DNA of 15,526 nucleotides from Acidimicrobiia bacterium. Lineage in GTDB: Bacteria; Actinomycetota; Acidimicrobiia; Acidimicrobiales; CATQHL01. Within the stretch, counting starts at the first letter, position 1. Each line of letters starts with the position of its first letter. Of the stretch, positions 13,168-15,526 are shown piece by piece. The translations under genes were made by a program, and so were the position numbers. The stretch lies in assembly GCA_021296435.1 (NCBI GenBank), contig JAGWAK010000025.1:1-15526 (forward strand), written 5' to 3'. The notes beneath the pieces are model-generated. The model was given only the letters and a program-made list of their open reading frames with translations, was not told the origin of the DNA and did no database searches.

Positions 13168-15374
13168 GGGGCGATCCGCTCCAAGGGCGCCCAGGCCACC
13201 AACAACCGCTTCTCCCCCACCTCTCCGAAGCGGACCGTCACCTCGGCATCCTCACCGGAGCCGGCGGCATCCACGACCACCCCGACACCCCAGGCGGGAT
13301 GGCGCACGTCGCTGCCCACCGGGAGTTCAGCAGGCCCGGGACCGGCCGGGGAGGCTGCCCGCTCCGTAGCCGCGCCCCGTAACGCCTCGTCGACCCGCGC
13401 CTCCCGCCAGGCTGCCCGGCGGCTACCGGAGTCGGCGGCCGGCCGGTCGAGGCGATCACGCCTCGAGGCGCGATCGGGTCGGCCCGACACTTCCTGCAGC
13501 ACCTCGCTGGGGATCTCCTCGAGGAAGCGGCTCGGCCGGTTGTACTGCGCGGCCCCCCACATGGTGCGGCGCTCGGCGTCGCTCAGGTAGAGGCGCTCCC
13601 GAGCCCGGGTGATGCCGACGTAGGCCAGGCGCCGTTCCTCGGCCATCTGCTCGGGATCGTCCCGCGCCTGCTCCCGGGGGAACATGCCCTCCTCCAGTCC
13701 GGTCAGGAAGACCACCGGGAACTCCAGGCCCTTGGCGGCGTGGGCGGTGAGCAGGACCACCTGCGACCCGTCGGGATCCAGGTCGTCGGTGGGCGACACC
13801 AGGGCGGTCTGCTCCAGGAAATCTCCCACCTCGGTGTCATCCTCGGCCAAGGCCAGCAACTCGGCCAGGTTCTCGAGGCGTCCCTCGGCCTCGATGCTGC
13901 CCTCGGAGGCATCCTCGTACAGTTCCTCCAGGTACCCGCTACGGGTCAGCAGGAAGTCCAGCACCGGCTTCGGACCTTCGGCAAGCCACCCCGCTGCCTC
14001 GTCCAGGAGGGTCGTGAACCTCTGGATGCCTGCGAGGGCCGCGCCGGAGACTCCAGCCTCTCCCGGCCGCCTCAGCGCCTCGCTGAACGGCAGCCCGGCG
14101 CTTGCCGCCCACTCGTCGAGGCGTTCGACCGAACGGTCGCCGATGCCGCGCCGGGGTACGTTCAGGACCCGCTTCAGGCTCACCTCGTCGGCGGGGTTCA
14201 CCACGGCGCGCAGGTACGCCAAGGCGTCGCGCACCTCGCGGCGGTCGTAGAAGGCGGTACCCCCGATCACCACGTACGGCAGATCCTCGGCGTTCAGCGC
14301 CGTCTCCAGTGCCCGACTCTGAGCGTTGATCCGGTACATCACGGCGAAGTCGCTGAGCGCGTGGCCGTCGGCGGCAAGCCTCCGGATCTCCCGCACCACC
14401 CAGCGGGCCTCGTCGTCCTCGTCGCCGGCCCTGTACCAGACGATCCGGCCGCCTCGCTCGGCCTCGCTCCAGAGTCTCTTGGGGTGGCGGTCGGCGTTGT
14501 TGGCGATCACGGCGTTGGCCGCGTCCAGCACGTTCTGCGTCGAGCGGTAGTTCTGCTCCAGCAGGATCACGGTGGTGTCCTCGAAGGCGCTCTCGAAATC
14601 CAGGATGTTGCGCATCGTGGCGCCGCGGAAGCGGTAGATGGACTGGTCGGCGTCACCCACCACGAAGACGTTGCGGTGCCGTGCTCCGAGCATCAGCACG
14701 ATCTCGTTCTGCGCCCGGTTGGTGTCCTGGTACTCGTCCACGAGCACGTGCTGGAAGCGCTCCTGGTAGGTGGCCAGCACGTCAGGATGCTCCCGGAACA
14801 AGCGGGCCACCAGCGTCAGAAGATCGTCGAAATCCATGGCACCGGCACGCTGCAGGCGGCGCTGATACTCGGCGTAGACCTCGGCCGTCTGGCGGCGAAT
14901 CGGATCCGGGCCCATCCCCGCATCCAGGTACGACCCGGGACTGAGCAGGTCGCTCTTGGCGGCGCTGATGCGACCGTGCACCCCTTGGGGCGTGCTGCGC
15001 CGGGTGTCGAGGCCGAGATCAACCATGACGTAGCGAGTCAGACGGACCGAGTCGGCCTGGTCGTAGATGCTATAGCCCAGACGCTCGGCCTCGCGGCGCA
15101 GGATCTGGGCGCAGGCCGAGTGGAAGGTACGCACCCACATGCGCCGGGCCACCGGACCGACCAGTTCCACCACGCGGGAGCGCATCTCCTCGGCGGCCTT
15201 GTTGGTAAAGGTAATGGCCAGGATGGCGAAAGGGGAGACGTCGCGGTCCGCGATCAGGTGGGCAATCCGGCGTGTGAGCACCCGCGTCTTGCCGGAACCG
15301 GCACCGGCGCTGACCAGCAGCGGACCGCCCTCGTGCAGGACCGCGTCGTACTGGGCGGGGTTCAGCGGCACCAT
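13164..15374 (-). CDS. pcrA: UvrD/PcrA-type superfamily 1 DNA helicase
   Basis: The product is 736 residues from the ATG at 15372-15374. All SF1A motifs are present: Q-motif LNPAQYDAV (Gln8), motif I GAGSGKT (24-30), Ia ITFTNKAAEEM (54-64), II VDEYQDTN (212-219), III VVGDADQSIYRFRGA (238-252), IV EQNYRST (273-279), V LLTAHAAKGLEF (541-552) and VI RRLAYVGITRAR (581-592). A basic, disordered linker (about 630-680, rich in Arg, Asp and Ala) leads to a Tudor-like tail (about 687-734, HPAWGVGVVV and LLVAWAPLERI) like the RNA-polymerase-binding end of PcrA. It unwinds DNA 3'-5' in repair and removes RecA filaments and stalled complexes. A GTG eight codons upstream (15398) is possible, but TAGGGT 7 bases before the ATG favours the shorter form. 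UvrD2 or other paralogues cannot be excluded; the symbol reflects closest resemblance. Confidence 0.95.
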   Translation of the reverse strand: MVPLNPAQYDAVLHEGGPLLVSAGAGSGKTRVLTRRIAHLIADRDVSPFAILAITFTNKAAEEMRSRVVELVGPVARRMWVRTFHSACAQILRREAERLGYSIYDQADSVRLTRYVMVDLGLDTRRSTPQGVHGRISAAKSDLLSPGSYLDAGMGPDPIRRQTAEVYAEYQRRLQRAGAMDFDDLLTLVARLFREHPDVLATYQERFQHVLVDEYQDTNRAQNEIVLMLGARHRNVFVVGDADQSIYRFRGATMRNILDFESAFEDTTVILLEQNYRSTQNVLDAANAVIANNADRHPKRLWSEAERGGRIVWYRAGDEDDEARWVVREIRRLAADGHALSDFAVMYRINAQSRALETALNAEDLPYVVIGGTAFYDRREVRDALAYLRAVVNPADEVSLKRVLNVPRRGIGDRSVERLDEWAASAGLPFSEALRRPGEAGVSGAALAGIQRFTTLLDEAAGWLAEGPKPVLDFLLTRSGYLEELYEDASEGSIEAEGRLENLAELLALAEDDTEVGDFLEQTALVSPTDDLDPDGSQVVLLTAHAAKGLEFPVVFLTGLEEGMFPREQARDDPEQMAEERRLAYVGITRARERLYLSDAERRTMWGAAQYNRPSRFLEEIPSEVLQEVSGRPDRASRRDRLDRPAADSGSRRAAWREARVDEALRGAATERAASPAGPGPAELPVGSDVRHPAWGVGVVVDAAGSGEDAEVTVRFGEVGEKRLLVAWAPLERIAP

Positions 15375-15381
15375 CGCGGGC

Positions 15382-15387
15382 ACCCTA
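15382..15387 (-). promoter_or_regulatory. Putative -10 box (TAGGGT) for the helicase gene
   Basis: On the minus strand TAGGGT fits TANNNT and lies exactly 7 bases before the ATG at 15372-15374, with no Shine-Dalgarno. It supports the ATG over the upstream GTG at 15396-15398, which would lie 5' of this box and so outside the transcript. Confidence 0.45.
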
Positions 15388-15456
15388 CCGGTGTGCACCG
15401 ACAGCGCCCTGCGGTAGATCCTCGAGTCCGATGCGGGGAGCCGCTGGGGCTGGCGA

Positions 15457-15462
15457 TACCAT
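15457..15462 (+). promoter_or_regulatory. Putative -10 box (TACCAT) for the gene entering at the right edge
   Basis: TACCAT fits TANNNT and is exactly 7 bases before GTG 15470. With the box at 15382-15387 it makes a divergent promoter pair in a 95-base gap. Confidence 0.45.
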
Positions 15463-15469
15463 CGGCGCC

Positions 15470-15526
15470 GTGACCGAGCCAGTGAACCAGCCCGACGCTG
15501 AGGAACCCACCGCCGAGGAACCCGCC
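15470..15526 (+). CDS. Start of an acidic protein, cut by window edge
   Basis: A GTG at 15470 opens a frame of 19 codons that is still open at the window end. The visible residues (MTEPVNQPDAEEPTAEEPA) are acidic and Pro/Ala-rich, typical of a disordered N-terminal tail in actinobacterial proteins. The DNA contains a near-repeat, GAGGAACCCACCGCC then GAGGAACCCGCC. The start is supported by TACCAT 7 bases upstream; there is no Shine-Dalgarno. The product cannot be identified. It is divergent from the helicase gene. Confidence 0.55.
   Translation, partial: MTEPVNQPDAEEPTAEEPA

Noticed and set aside
13740..15473. Plus-strand 577-codon open frame opposite the helicase
   Set aside because: The minus strand encodes all SF1 helicase motifs; the plus-strand product has none.

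Overview
The window reads as chromosomal DNA of a high-GC actinobacterium. Support comes from the strong GC bias, GTG starts, Thr/Pro-rich lipoprotein stalks, a DUF3499-like zinc protein (an actinobacterial family), a PcrA-type helicase with a basic linker and Tudor-like tail, and -10 hexamers of the TANNNT type placed right in front of start codons. A deep actinobacterial lineage such as Acidimicrobiia is plausible, but that is inference. I see no rRNA, tRNA, CRISPR array, insertion sequence, phage gene or defence locus.

Layout. (1) Positions 1-4939, minus strand: a compact run read from right to left. It holds a DUF3499-like zinc protein, a membrane-anchored PQQ-type beta-propeller, a cysteine-synthase-like fold-type II PLP enzyme, and a second fold-type II PLP enzyme cut by the window edge. 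Gaps of 13, 3 and 81 bases suggest one operon. (2) Positions 5037-6861, plus strand: two paralogous LysM lipoproteins, a 63-residue zinc-ribbon protein and a small single-pass membrane protein. (3) Positions 6875-8897: a secreted SGNH/GDSL-hydrolase lipoprotein on the minus strand, divergent from a 1-Cys peroxiredoxin on the plus strand. (4) Positions 9129-12647, plus strand: a MacB/LolD-type ABC ATPase followed by its 902-residue double-FtsX permease. (5) Positions 12694-13167: a membrane-anchored protein resembling a Rieske domain that has lost its cluster ligands. (6) Positions 13164-15374, minus strand: UvrD/PcrA helicase. (7) From 15470, plus strand: the first 19 codons of an acidic protein.

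How the parts relate. Much of the window is cell-envelope function: LysM lipoproteins, a lipoprotein esterase, an ABC exporter or lipoprotein-release type transporter, and two anchored extracytoplasmic proteins. The peroxiredoxin and helicase are housekeeping stress and repair genes. The most distinctive whole-window signal is regulatory. Seven genes have a -10-like hexamer 6-9 bases (exactly 7 in five cases) before the start codon and no Shine-Dalgarno, which predicts leaderless mRNAs. The peroxiredoxin and the ABC ATPase instead have clear Shine-Dalgarno sequences.

I did not find a convincing new multi-gene system. The best leads are the tandem PLP enzymes coupled to a beta-propeller, the twin LysM lipoproteins, the ligand-less Rieske-like protein and the leaderless promoter pattern.
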